From positions 186,001 to 250,000 of the forward strand of contig MCGE01000040.1 in assembly GCA_002105175.1 (NCBI GenBank): a DNA stretch of 64,000 bases. Direction: 5' to 3'. The translations under genes were made by a program, and so were the position numbers. The notes beneath the pieces were generated by a model. The model was not told the DNA's origin. It ran no database searches and saw nothing but the letters and a program-made list of their open reading frames with translations. Of this stretch, positions 1 to 10,193 are shown piece after piece. This stretch comes from Absidia repens. Taxonomy: Eukaryota; Mucoromycota; Mucoromycetes; Mucorales; Cunninghamellaceae. Position 1 is the first letter of the stretch. Every line of letters starts with the position of its first letter.

Positions 1-729
1 TATATAAGTAGTTGATGTGACCCAGACGATATAGTAAAATTATCTCTTTCTTTTTATTGTAGCTTTGTGCAATATTCCAACCCAATATGACTCCTTTTCC
101 TTTCTTTTGGAAGTCTGGTGAGCCGGTGGGTCAGCGTGTTTTATATCATACTGAATTAATAAAAAAAAAAAAGTGATTGCTAGGACAAAAGGGAAGCCAT
201 GACATGTGCGAAATATAGTTGTTGTTTTTTTCGGGAGGTGGGGACAAAGGAAGAAAGAAAAAAATAGGTGGGAGTAAATTGAGATGGAAATAAAAAATGA
301 TATGGTTAGTAGGTAGAACTGGGTCAAGTGAACTGGTGCATCGTCCATCATACAGCCTCGTTCGTAGGCTCTTTTTTATTAGGAAAAAAAAAAAAGGAAA
401 GTAAGCCAAATGACCAAAATTACACGCGAGGAGATGAATGGATGAATGGATGAATGTTTAATTTTATTTTTTTTATTAAAAATCATTTTTTCCAATAGAA
501 CACAAACATGAGTTAATAAATAAATAAATATAAATAGAAAGTGGAAAAAAAAACAGTAGATAAAGCTAACTGGGGAGAGACATAGCAAACAAGCGGCGGA
601 AAAGAGGTGGTGGGGAGGAAGGCGATTTTTTTTTCTTTTTTTTTTTTTGCTTGCTTGACTTCATTATGCTATTATTGACTCTGAGCTCAAAAAGCGCTTT
701 GGGCTACAGGTACATCATTTGGTTAGTTT
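1..729 (-). repeat. inverted 3' flank and downstream spacer of secreted-protein gene copy 1
   Basis: This is the reverse complement of the DNA that follows the + strand copies (compare 7,286-7,600 and 34,092-34,430). Read on the - strand it has the conserved segment with GAGCTCAGAG-type inverted repeats, then a run of A, then the pyrimidine-rich stretch and the ATTCATCCATTCATC motif. No gene is visible; short reading frames are shadows of T-runs. Confidence 0.8.
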
Positions 730-1107
730 TTAGAAGTTTTTACGACGGGGTCTTTGAGCATCCATAGCTCCTTGAGCAATCTCGGGTGCTAGTTGAGCAG
801 CTGGCTGAGGGTTTTGAGGGTCCATACAAGAGGGAGGAGCCGCTTGCGATCCAGATCCAACACCTCCAGCACCTAAAGGAGGACTTTGCTTTTTAGCTGC
901 TCTAAATTCATCTGGACCGAAACCAGAAGCTTGCTCGCCAGGAAATTGAGGTGGACCACCTGCACCATCTCCCATTTGCAATTTAGATTCTTCAGTGGGG
1001 AGATTGTCTTTGTTATGGTGTTCTTTAGAGCGAGCAGCCAAGGGCGCACCTTGAATCATGACGGCAGAAAAAGCTAACAAGAGCAAAAAAGAAGAAGCTT
1101 GGACCAT
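730..1107 (-). CDS. small secreted Pro/Gly/Gln-rich protein, copy 1 (inverted)
   Basis: Intronless, 125 aa. Residues 1-25 form a signal peptide (MVQASSFLLLLAFSAVM, then GAPLAA before the likely cleavage site). Residues 26-44 are the charged family N-terminus (SKEHHNKDNLPTEESKLQ). The mature part carries the family motifs PPLGAGG and SCMDPQNPQPAAQ, with one cysteine, and ends in a basic RPRRKNF tail. It is the only member on the - strand and forms a divergent mirror-image pair with the copy at 6,905. The start sits in the context TCAACCATGG used by the family. Function is unknown; secretion is inferred from the leader. It could be an effector-like or wall-associated peptide, but nothing in the sequence proves it. 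Confidence 0.85.
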   Translation of the reverse strand: MVQASSFLLLLAFSAVMIQGAPLAARSKEHHNKDNLPTEESKLQMGDGAGGPPQFPGEQASGFGPDEFRAAKKQSPPLGAGGVGSGSQAAPPSCMDPQNPQPAAQLAPEIAQGAMDAQRPRRKNF

Positions 1108-1490
1108 GGTTGATGTATTATTTTTGTTTTATTTGATATATATTGTTAAGAAGTAATTAACAAAAAAAGAAAAACCATCCACCATCTTTTTATCTATTTT
1201 TTGAATGGTTAAGAGATCGACAAAGTTCATGTAAAAAAACACTGAAGCTTGCTTGTGTATGTCCACTAAAAAACAACGTTTGCATATTATACAAACCCCA
1301 CTGCGTCTTTTTCTCCTATTTCGATGATAATGATAATGATGCCGTTCAACATGTAGGGTCGTTATACATGTATAAATAAATAGAAAAAGTTAGGGACGAC
1401 CAACGTTTGTATATCATATACTGTATCTATATAAAATGGACGTTGTCTTTGGCTACAAAAAAAAAAAAAGCCGAGTTAAACGTTAAAATT
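1108..1490 (-). promoter_or_regulatory. promoter module of copy 1, with degenerate TATA box
   Basis: Reverse complement of the promoter found before every + strand copy. Two TTATCA (GATA-factor type) sites survive near 1,325-1,340 on the - strand, but the third AGATAG site reads AAATAG. The TATA box seen elsewhere as TATATAAAAA reads ATAGATAAAA at about 1,185-1,198, so this copy may be weakly expressed. Confidence 0.6.
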
Positions 1491-2010
1491 TTTAGATTGC
1501 AAAAAATGAAAACTTGTCAATTATTCCATGTCCATGTAAATCATTAACTGCATTATATTGGCCACCTTTTTTTCGGTTTTGTTATTTTAGAAAAAAAGGG
1601 AGGAGACAATCGGACTTAATACGTATGAATGGGTAAGGCTTTATGTATTTGTCACATCAATTCATAAATCAAGGGCAGAAATCAATAAAGAACGCTTTTT
1701 CATACATGCTATAGTACAATAGAAAGAGGAAAAAAACCTGAGGTTAGTAAAAAGATGTTCATTGCATATTTTTTTGACGGACATTATCATGACCTCATGA
1801 CGGGTTGTCACTCTAACGGTATTTTATTTATCTTCTTCCTCATTCGAAATAGTGATCATATTATTGTATGTAGCAAGTTTCCACTCGTAGTCAATTGGAA
1901 AATTGAAAAAGGTGGGCGCTGCTCATCAACCCTGCTTTTAATAGCCCTCGTGCATTAAAATGCATATGACGTTTTGAAAAAAAAAAATATCAAATAACAA
2001 AAAACACACA
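1490..2010 (-). repeat. upstream spacer module B, inverted
   Basis: Reverse complement of the block at 5,920-6,480, 13,900-14,460, 26,360-26,900, 47,630-48,220, 49,930-50,470 and 52,340-52,900. Marks are AATATATAAAGTCTTACC-like and GCATATGACTTTTTGA-like segments. It holds no convincing reading frame. Confidence 0.75.
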
Positions 2011-2034
2011 TCAGAAGCAACTGGGAAGGGAGAA

Positions 2035-2600
2035 AAATTAAAATGCCCTTCTAACATTTAGGCCTTCAAACTGAAAACTAACAAAAAAAAAAAAAGATAT
2101 GCGAGAGAGAGAGAGAGAGAGAGAGACGTCATGCAGGGTAGGACGTTGCGGCTACAGTCCATCTGTGATCCTTTCAAGTGCAGAATTCTCTTTCTCCTTT
2201 CAAGTTTACAAATGCAAATCCCGCCTTTTTTTTTGGGGGTAGGGAACGTTTCTGCCCCTGTCTTTTTTATTGACTTTTTATTTTTTGTCATAAAACACTC
2301 ATAAAAGGCAATCTCAAAGAAATGATAATGAGCTCGGATTTAGTGGGTTAGAAAGTCAATTAGGGACATTTTGAAAAATGCAATACAAACAGACAGGGGG
2401 AAACCCCTTCATTTTGAAGTTGTGATTCCCACTTCCCAGTAGATCAAGTCTTTCCATCTTAGCATAGGGTGTCATGACGCCGTCATTAGTTTAGTTGGTT
2501 TTAGTTGTCATTGCTTGATATATACTTCTGAATAAAACGTGTTTCTTCTTCTATTATAACATTCGTATTTCTCTCAAATGTTAATTGACACATCAAATGG
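2035..2600 (+). repeat. forward arm (module C-D) with (GA)n tract
   Basis: Starts after a poly(A) run with a GA microsatellite (about 2,101-2,127). It continues with the block GGACGTTG-GGCTACAGTCCATCTGTG, then element E1, and ends with a poly(A) signal AATAAA at 2,531-2,536. The same block lies in reverse at 5,285-5,900, so the two are arms of one large inverted repeat. Confidence 0.75.
2363..2420 (+). repeat. tri-hairpin 3' element E1
   Basis: Here hairpin 2 is complete (GGGGGAAACCCC, a GAAA loop on four G-C pairs) and hairpin 3 is CTTCATTTTGAAG. The poly(A) signal follows 110 nt later. Confidence 0.65.
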
Positions 2601-3090
2601 CGAGAAGGGGGGGGGTGTTCTTCAGTGCAGGATCACTATTGCTTGTTTCTTGTGTAACGACGACGTGGCGTTGATCGTTTATTTACACTCCTGTCATTCA
2701 TCTATGGAAAAGGTCCCTGTTTATCATTTATTAAACTTTAAAAAAAGACCCACCAACCTGTCACCCGACAACAGACATTTAAGAGTTGGTCAAATCGCAT
2801 ACAAAGAAGACTAACTTCCGATTTATCCTATTTTACCATCAGAAGTCAGTTAAAAAAGGACGATTACATGGATCAAAGGCCAAAAAAAAAGGAGGGGGCG
2901 GTGAGATGTGACTTCCATTGATTGTTAGGTTTGAGGAAGGATCTGCGGTGAAGGGTTGAAATGTTTGTTTTATTTACTTATAATATAAACATAGGTAAAT
3001 GGACTTGGTGAACCAAAAAATCGAGACGACGGAAGGGGAGGGGAAGGGAAGGGAATGTAAAAAAGGAAAATCATAAAATAAAACGCACAC
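2600..3090 (+). repeat. central spacer of the first palindrome
   Basis: Related to 11,440-11,930 and 23,790-24,230 (shared segment CATTTATTAAACTT, then CACCCGACAACAGAC). A reading frame of up to 94 codons in the 11.4-kb copy is not kept intact in the others, so I do not call a gene. A (G+A)-rich tract at about 3,030-3,055 is also shared. Confidence 0.6.
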
Positions 3091-3700
3091 TAAACATTAA
3101 GAAAGAGACGTATTTTATTCAATTATAGATTTGAAACTATGACAAACTTGCAATAAACTATGCTCACAAGAAAAAGGTTACATCGTACATTTTTTAAGAT
3201 GAAAACTAATCGAATGGAGTCATAGCGTCACGATTCCAAAATGAAGGGGTTTTCCCTCTTGCATGTTCGTACTGCACTTTTCAAAATGCCTCTGATTCAC
3301 AATCTAAACCCTAACACAAGTTCATTAAAATTGTCACTGAAGGTAGCCTTCTGATAAAATAAAAAAGATAAAACAGAACAGCACGATTTGCCTTGTCAAT
3401 TTGAAAAAGAAATATGATGGCTCCATTTCAGGGATTGTGTAACCACACTGTACTATGTATCATGCATTGTATTGGATTTATTGAACAATATACAGGTACC
3501 AAAACATGACTTACTTTATTCCTTATGAATAATCTATCATTACTCCCTCCTTTTTTTTTTTTTTTTTTTTTTTTGAATGATACTGCACAGTACAGGTTCT
3601 GCAATATCTTATTTGTGTAACCAAACACTGATCGACGTTGACTCTGGATTACCTTGTTTATCATAATTTATCAAAGCTGTGTTAATAAAATACGATGCCG
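3090..3700 (-). repeat. inner reverse arm, first palindrome
   Basis: Matches 11,880-12,480 and 24,230-24,900. It contains E2, a poly(A) signal in - sense near 3,112, and a poly(T) run at about 3,551-3,574. The forward partner arm seen at 10,795 and 23,150 is missing from this copy. Confidence 0.65.
3234..3290 (-). repeat. tri-hairpin 3' element E2
   Basis: Sense strand is minus. Hairpin 1 reads GCATTTTGAAAAGTGC; the A-to-G change makes a U-G wobble, so the stem still closes. Confidence 0.6.
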
Positions 3701-3928
3701 AGGCATGGTGCAGTACCATCAAGTAATCAGAAAGGACGCGTGAATTTTTTATTACAAGGAACGTCCGTTTGTAATTGTTCAATGAGACGTATACCATAAT
3801 AATTATGTATTTCCGGTAAGGTGAACTTATCTAATCGCCCGCTCCCTTTGTTAAACCATCTGAATACGACACCCAGCATCCGTCGATGACAGCAAAATAT
3901 GGTACCCATCTGATAATCAATATAATGT

Positions 3929-3968
<40 letters not shown>

Positions 3969-4429
3969 GCACATATCAAATGAACGAAGGGTACAGAAAA
4001 ATGAATGTTATAGGGTGAGCTTCATCATGTTGTTAAAAGACTGAGAATTATGATATGATAACGTATCTGTAAAATGCAAGAAATACCTCCCTTATTTTGC
4101 ATTTTACTGACATTGTCTTTTTACTACAGTTATTATTTCTTTCTCGTCCTCGTTGGATAGTATAGAACTATCATCACTGATCAGAATATTCTCTTCCCGC
4201 ATCTTCTCCCATTTATCGACAAAAACAATATCCACGTTTGAAAAACATTCATGCTAATTGAATGACTCCTCCCTGTAGACGGCACGCAAAACATAATAAT
4301 TGATGCCCTAAGACACGCCAAAAATGGCAAATGCCTACGATGACTGTAAAACCTAGTGGTTTGACACCTCCAGACGATAGTCATCATAGTATATTTAGTA
4401 GATATAGTACTGACTACGACGTCAAGAAG
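3700..4429. repeat. conserved spacer with (TA)n tract
   Basis: About 70-80% alike by eye to 12,480-13,200 and 24,900-25,620. It includes a TA microsatellite at about 3,934-3,963. A - strand frame with SHSISMNVF is open in all three copies (4,181-4,387; 12,879-13,106; 25,330-25,584) but has no partner exons and diverges at both ends. Confidence 0.55.
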
Positions 4430-5266
4430 ACGAATTTGGGATTTTTTATTTTTTGCTGTTTTATGGCACTGAGACTGTTAAGTCATAATTTGCCCAGCTG
4501 GGTTCAAAATAGAATGTGAGAAACTAAAAAAATCCTAGGGGTATGGAATAAAAAGGGAAGGAGATATGTATAAAGAAGGGGTACTGATTGGCGGTGGTAC
4601 AATGGGTAAAATAAAGTGAAGAATAAAATAAAAAGAGGAAAGAAAAAAAAGAAAAAGATAATAATAAACGAGTGTACTAACGGGCTACACTAGATGAGCG
4701 GAGGGAGGCAGTGAGGAGGGGTGGGTCTAAGGTGAGCATGTCGGTCGATCCAGAGAAGGAAGGGGTCATGGGTGTCTGTGTCGGTGGGTTCAACATGGGT
4801 GGGATGCTGTAGGTATTCCAATTCTAAGAGGTGAGTGCAGATAATGGGCCATGAGCGTTTCCAACGGTTGATGGTTAACCGTGCGCGAGGTGGTTGGAAG
4901 GGGAGGCGGTTGAGAAGGAAGGAGAGAGGATCATCAGCAGTAGCAAAGGATATGCTAAGGCGGGAGTGAAAATGGCGACATTGAATGAGATGTTTCTTCA
5001 TGATCATAGCACCGCCGTGACAGGGCTTCGGCATTCCGCCTGACAACCAACCTAAACGCCAGCGAATACAGCGACACTGGACATGGGGCAACATGGGGAT
5101 GAGCATAATCGGGTCAACTTTGTTCGTTGGACGGCATTGTTGGAGTAGGGCGAATTTGGGGACGGAGCGCATTCAGCAATTCTAGTCGGTGCGTCTTGAT
5201 CATGTCCGGGGCGTAGACATAAGCATTTTTTATCAGTTGGTAGGCGGGAGGCAAGAGGTTGTTTGA
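4430..5266 (-). mobile_element. inserted gene fragment flanked by 15-bp direct repeats
   Basis: TACGACGTCAAGAAG at 4,415-4,429 and TACGACGTCAAGGAG at 5,267-5,281 flank an 837-bp insert. The uninterrupted site is present at 13,193 and 25,614 in paralogous spacers. A long imperfect target duplication points to LINE-type retroposition of an mRNA in - sense; the left end (plus strand ATTTTTTATTTTTTG) could be a decayed poly(A) tail. That mechanism is inferred. Confidence 0.6.
4690..5266 (-). pseudogene. frameshifted fragment of an unrecognised protein gene
   Basis: GC-rich compared with its surroundings. From 5,266 down, one frame reads through NNLLPPAYQLIKNAYVYAPD. About 100 bases later the open frame shifts to the 160-codon frame 5,172-4,690, which has KHLIQCRHFHSRLSI, DDPLSFLLNRLPF and HLLELEYL. 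The spacing of hydrophobic residues resembles leucine-rich or F-box-type proteins, but I do not recognise a family. It has no 5' start and at least one frameshift, so it is a dead copy carried by the insertion. Confidence 0.45.
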
Positions 5267-5284
5267 TACGACGTCAAGGAGAAG

Positions 5285-5900
5285 TCACCTGATACCCAGC
5301 GTCCAATTTTTATTCCTTCATCCGCCGTCCCGCCATTTGATGAGTCAATTAACATTTGAGAGATATACTAATGTTAGAATAGAAGAAGAAGCACTTTTTA
5401 TTCAGAAGTATATATGACAACTAAAACCAGCTAAACTAATGACGGCTTCATGACACACTATGCTAAGATGGAAAGACTTGATCTACTGGGAAATGCGAAT
5501 CACAACTTCAAAATGAAGGGGCTTTCCCCTGTCTGTTTGTATTGCATTTTTCAAAATGTTCCTAATTGACTTTCTAACCCACTAAATCCGAGCTCATTAT
5601 CATTTCTTTGAAGATTGCCTTTGATGAGTGTTTATGACAAAAAATAAAAAGTCAATAAAAAAGACAGGGGCAGAAAAGCCTCCCCCCCAAAAAAAGGCAG
5701 GATTTGCATTTGTAAACTTGAAAGGAGAAAGGGAATTCTGCATTTCAGAGGCCCACAGATGGACTATAGCCACAACGTCCTACCGTTCATGATGTCCGTC
5801 TCTCTCTTTCTTCCGTACCTTTTTTTTCAGTTTGAATGCCTAAATGTTAAAAGGGCATTTTAATTTTTCGCCCTTCCCACTCGCTTCTGGTATGTAAATT
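5285..5900 (-). repeat. reverse arm (module D-C), first palindrome
   Basis: Reverse complement of 2,035-2,600, with E3 and a decayed CT tract (5,800-5,812). Its - sense poly(A) signal is at about 5,395-5,402. Confidence 0.75.
5506..5562 (-). repeat. tri-hairpin 3' element E3
   Basis: Sense strand has GGGGAAAGCCCC and CTTCATTTTGAAG. Hairpin 1 is shortened to CATTTTGAAAAATG. Confidence 0.6.
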
Positions 5901-6500
5901 TTGTTGCTCGATTTTATTTTATTTTTCAAGAAGTCATATGCATTGTAATGCATGAGGGCTTTTAAAGCAGCATTGATGAGCAGCGCCTATTTTTTAATTT
6001 CAACAGAGTCGCGCGCCATTTTGTATGTCAAAAAGAATCAATGAGACGTGCCTACGTTTTTCCATTTTTCAATGATATATGAACGGAATCTTGTTATATA
6101 CATAAAATAACATGGTCACTATTTGAAATGAGGAGGAATATAAATAAAAAACTATTAGAATGGTATGTCATCGTGTTGTTCAAAAAGACAACGTCATGGT
6201 AGTGTCCTTCAAAAAAAAAAGCAAGGAATATCTTTTTACTCACATCCGGTTTTTTCTGCTTTTTCTCTTGTACTATAGCATGTATGAAGTGGTGTTCTTT
6301 TCTTTTTATTTTTGCCCTTGATTTATGAATTAATGTGACGAATATATAAAGTCTTACCACGTCATGCATATTAAATCCTTTTACCCCTTCCCTTTTTCTA
6401 AAAAAACAAAACATAGAAAAAGATGGCCAATATAATACAGTTAATGATTTACATGATATAATTGACAAAGTTTTCACTTTTTTTCAATCTAAATTTTTTA
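5900..6500 (+). repeat. upstream spacer module B
   Basis: Forward counterpart of 1,490-2,010. It carries a TATATAAAGTCTTACC segment near 6,340-6,358 that could be a cryptic core promoter. No coding frame is supported. Confidence 0.7.
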
Positions 6501-6668
6501 ATATTTAACTCGACTTTTTTTCTTTTTTAGCCAAAGACAATGTCCATTTCCTATATATACAGTACATGATATACAAACATTGATCGTCCCTAACTTTTTG
6601 ATTTATTTATGCATCTCCCTTCTATTTATTTATACATGTATATCGACCCTACATGTTGATCGGTATCA

Positions 6669-6904
6669 TTATCATTATCATCAAAGATAGGAGAAAAAGA
6701 AGCAGTAGGATCTGTACGATGTGCAATATTTTTGTTTTTTTTAGTCTACATACACAAGCAGGCTTTGAGGGTTCTTTTACATGAACGTTGTCGATCTCGT
6801 TACCATTCAAAAAATATATAAAAAGGTGGTGGATGGCTTTTCTTTTTTTTTATTTATTATTTCTTAACAATCTATATCAAACAAAATAAAATAATACATC
6901 AACC
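6669..6904 (+). promoter_or_regulatory. promoter of secreted-protein copy 2: GATA cluster and TATA box
   Basis: TTATCA at 6,669-6,674 and 6,675-6,680 and AGATAG at 6,685-6,690 fit fungal GATA-factor sites (HGATAR on either strand). The TATA box TATATAAAAA lies at 6,815-6,824, 81 bases before the ATG. The poly(T)-AG module that starts each promoter copy begins near 6,510. Confidence 0.6.
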
Positions 6905-7285
6905 ATGGTCCAAGCTTCTTCTTTTTTGCTCTTGTTAGCTTTTTCTGCCGTCATGATTCAAGGTGCACCCTTGGCTGCTCGCTCTAACGAACACCATAAC
7001 AAAGACAACCTTCCCACTGAGGAATCCAAATTGCAAATGGGGGTTGCTGTCGATAGTCCACCTCAATTTGCTGGCGAGCAAGCTTCTGGTTTCGGTGCTG
7101 GAGGTACTGAAATTGTACAAGCTGGCCCGCCAGCGGCTCCGCCCACTTGTATGGAGCCTCAAAGCCCTCAGCCAGCTTCTCAACGAGGAGGACCAGTAGC
7201 CATGCAAGGATCCCCTGGTGTTCCAGGATCCAGAGAACAAGAAGAACGAATGACAGACCCACCCACCGGCCCTCCTTTCGTCTAA
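6905..7285 (+). CDS. small secreted Pro/Gly/Gln-rich protein, copy 2
   Basis: 126 aa, no intron. Signal peptide 1-25, then the charged segment to about residue 45 (here with two Lys-to-Asn changes, NEHHNKDN). In the mature part the usual PLGTGG is replaced by FGAGGTEIVQAG. CMEPQSPQPASQ holds the single cysteine, and the end is charged then proline-rich (REQEERMTDPPTGPPFV). It is the mirror partner of copy 1. A downstream segment with inverted GAGCTTAGAG-like bases, then a run of A (7,362-7,379), marks the likely 3' end. Confidence 0.87.
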   Translation: MVQASSFLLLLAFSAVMIQGAPLAARSNEHHNKDNLPTEESKLQMGVAVDSPPQFAGEQASGFGAGGTEIVQAGPPAAPPTCMEPQSPQPASQRGGPVAMQGSPGVPGSREQEERMTDPPTGPPFV

Positions 7286-7997
7286 AGATTAAACAAATGA
7301 TGTACCTGTAGCCCAAAGTGCTCTTTGAGCTTAGAGCCAATAACAGCATAATGAAATCATGCAAAAAAAAAAAAAAAAAGTGCCTTCCCTCCCCACCTCT
7401 CTTCCCCATCCCCTTGTTTGCTCTGTCTCTCCCCTTTTAGCTTTACTACTGTTTTTTTTCACTTTCTATTTATTTTATTTATTTATTAACTCTTGTTTGT
7501 GTTTGTTGTACTGGAAAAAATAACCTTTAATAAAATAAAATAAAACATTCATCCATTCATCTTCTCGCGTGTATTTTTGATCATCTGGTTTGCTTTTTTT
7601 TTTTTTTTTTGCCCTGATATTGTAATTCTATTTCCTTTTGATGATGACGTTGTAAATACTTTCCTGTTGAAGTTCGCGGACGTCGTTTATTTTTTTGGGT
7701 CATGCATCGCACAATGTCCATATGATATCATCGCTGGCATGACACATCTATCATTCAAATATCCTTATCAGTTCCAAGAATCTACTATGTACCAGTTCCC
7801 TAATCAGTCAAAAAACCATATCATTTTGATTTCCATCTAAAAACTTATTCCAAACATACTTTTTTTTTTCCATTTCCTCCCATTGTCTCAATACCCAGTA
7901 GAGACTGCACGCAAGGAAGGGGCTCATAAAGAATAACGGCATAAAAATAGACTCCATATGAGGCATTTTCCAAGCACCAGTATAAATAATAAAAAAA
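7286..7997 (+). repeat. 3' flank and spacer after copy 2
   Basis: Contains the family 3' flank, an A-run, a T-rich stretch, and the module with CGCACAATGTCCATATGATATC. The same modules recur at 15,900, 20,260, 28,700 and 39,450. It ends at the target duplication TAAAAAAA (7,990-7,997). No gene seen. Confidence 0.75.
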
Positions 7998-9068
7998 GGG
8001 GATTACTCCATTTCAGAGGATTTTCAGAGGATTTTCAGAGGGTTTTCAGAGGAATTTCAGAGGGGTTTTCAGACACCGTCCCGTACCTTCTTTATTGTAT
8101 CGCCGATAACTACCAGTTTAAACAAGCTTTGTGACATTAGCAATAAAAAAGAAATTGACACTTACTTCTTTACCTCTTTTTACTATATTATTTGGAGCGC
8201 TATTGTTTCTATTTGTTATGACTAGTCATCTTCCAATTGGAGAAATCTATCATTATCAAGGAGTATGGTAGAAGATGTAAAGCATTGACCCTCTCGTTGA
8301 AGATTTATTTTACCGAATACACGTATTGCAATGAAACCGTACTTCTGACTGTATCGGATAATATGAACAGCAACGATAACAATGATCAACGCAATTATTT
8401 TCTAGAAATTATAAGTAAGGACAGTATCATAGAACAAGATTACATGATTCATGATCGGATCATGGCTATGGAACCTACTAGTTGGCATTATTTACACGAT
8501 CATGTAAATTGGCGACAAAATTTTCAAAGTAGATAATAGCCACAAAAGGATGGTCAACTTGTAATTTTTCAGTGTGGGTGGGAAAATGACAAACTCCATA
8601 TATGTTTTTTTATCAACAGATTGACTCACCTGAACAATACCAATTATCAGAACCCTCAAAACGTCTATTGAAAGATCTGTCTAAAGAACCATTATAGCCA
8701 CCACCGTCTACACTTGAATCACCAATAGCAACAGAAACTTTGCCATCAGTTCCACCGCCTCCTCCTGCAGTATCAAATTTAACACCATCACCACCTACCC
8801 CTTTACTAGTAACTTATCTTTATCAAAAGGCAACACCACCACTAACAACCACTAAGACAAGGTCGATCATCAAGCACTATTACCAAAAAGTCCGTCATGA
8901 GGAAAATATATGCCAAACAAATTTCATTCCAAAACGAAAATGATAATCATGATTTTTATTTTTCTGAAAACCCTCTGAAAACCCTCTGAAAACCTTCTGA
9001 AAACCTTCTGAAAACCTTCTGAAAACCCTCTGAATCCTCTGAAAATCCTCTGAAATGGAGCACTTCCC
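7998..9068. mobile_element. non-autonomous DNA transposon with 8-bp target duplication
   Basis: 1,071 bp bounded by TAAAAAAA at 7,990-7,997 and 9,069-9,076. Terminal inverted repeats begin GGGGATTACTCCATTTCAGA (left) and GGGAAGTGCTCCATTTCAGA (right, reversed). They continue as arrays of a TTTTCAGAGG unit: about 8,010-8,075 at the left and, inverted, 8,967-9,056 at the right. Empty sites are visible in paralogous spacers at about 20,535, 28,985 and 39,737. The interior has a decayed segment with VEDVKAL, which recalls the FAR1-like domain of the 16-18.7 kb elements. An 8-bp duplication fits hAT or Mutator-like elements; the FAR1 trace favours Mutator-like. Confidence 0.75.
8237..8536 (+). pseudogene. 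transposon-internal ORF remnant, possibly FAR1-like
   Basis: A 99-codon frame lies inside the element. The same stretch read in another frame begins IGEIY and MVEDVK, matching in order the IGKVY and IVQDVK of the FAR1-like ORF at 18,295-18,612. No zinc-binding Cys/His set survives, so I treat it as non-functional. Confidence 0.35.
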
Positions 9069-9076
9069 TAAAAAAA

Positions 9077-10080
9077 TAAAAAATAAAGCATAGATAATAC
9101 TGGATAAAAGAAAAAAATTACGCCGTTCAATCTAATAAGACGGGGAAACCACACCTAACATAAAAGCTGTACACAGGAAAAAGAGTTCACAAAGAGTAAC
9201 GGTAAAAATCTCAATGTAGAACACTCTCAGTGTTTAACCGTTTAACACAGTCATAATCATCTAAAATCATAAAGAATTTCAATCGAAGGGAAGAATCGTT
9301 CAGCCTACTAGGACTGGTTCAACGAAGAAGCTCCAATCCAAAATTGTAACATCGCTTTGCCAACCTAGTAGAAAAACCCCTCAACTTTTCACTATAAAAG
9401 ACTGAAAATAAGCAACAGGGAACTCAAATATAAAAAAAAGGCGCCATTAATGGCTAAACAAGAGAGTAAAAACAAGAAAAAAAAAAGGTAAACCTCCATT
9501 CAATCTACCGGCATCTAGAGGTCGATGAGAAGAGATCCGGCATCTTTACGACTGTTGAGTCATCAATCTTCCACAGCAGCCTCTGTTGAAAAAAAAAGTT
9601 ACAGATAAAGAGCCACAAAAGAGCAACAATGGAAAATCTCAGTGTGTTTGGCAAAGTATTATTTATAGTAACATGTTTTGTGTAAAAGAAGGTAAAAACG
9701 TTGTTCAATCTATAAGAAGAGAGAATGTTCCCATTTAACTTTAACAGCTACGTATGAAAGTGTTACAAAGAGTAATGACGAAAAATCTCAAATGTAAAGA
9801 CAACCTGCATAGTAACACCAATAAAAGTATAAAAAAATGAGATGATGGAGGGGGAGGAAATCGTTCATTCTACTAGGAAGTGTCAACAAACAGGGATGTT
9901 ACTTTGTACATATAAAACAGAAACCCCAGGTTTTCACAATCTAATAGCACTGCTAAAACTCTGAAAAGGTGTCCTCCTTGAGTGATATTTTTTTTGGCGG
10001 GTGAACCTTCTAAAAAATGAACTGGTAAAAAGAAGGCAGAACAAGAATGGCACAGTTACACAGGAAACGAAAGAACGCCG
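9077..10080 (+). repeat. spacer module X
   Basis: Recurs at 20,540-21,740, 28,980-29,570, 34,490-35,640 and 39,740-40,830. Marks are TACGCCGTTCAATCTAATAA, AAAGAGCCACAAAAGAGCAA and CTGCATAGTAACAC. A - strand frame with a hydrophobic LCLLLT-type segment and FMKVHPPKK is partly open in several copies but broken by indels, so it is not called as a gene. Confidence 0.7.
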
Positions 10081-10084
10081 GGAG

Positions 10085-10157
10085 AGAAATTAAAACGCCC
10101 TTTTAACATTTAGGCATCAAAACTGAAAACTAACAAAAAAAAAAAAAAAAAAAAGAT

Positions 10158-10193
<36 letters not shown>

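Noticed and set aside
7362..7379. A-runs after each secreted gene taken as poly(A) tails of retrocopies
   Set aside because: The same flank continues beyond the run in all copies, so duplication was of genomic DNA; only the founding copy could have been a retrogene.
8740..8943. Proline-rich 67-codon frame inside the first transposon
   Set aside because: No family features and no second copy to show it is maintained.
8010..9056. Short regular TTTTCAGAGG repeats that could be mistaken for a CRISPR array
   Set aside because: No unique spacers; units abut directly, are inverted at the other end and form transposon termini, and the genome is eukaryotic.
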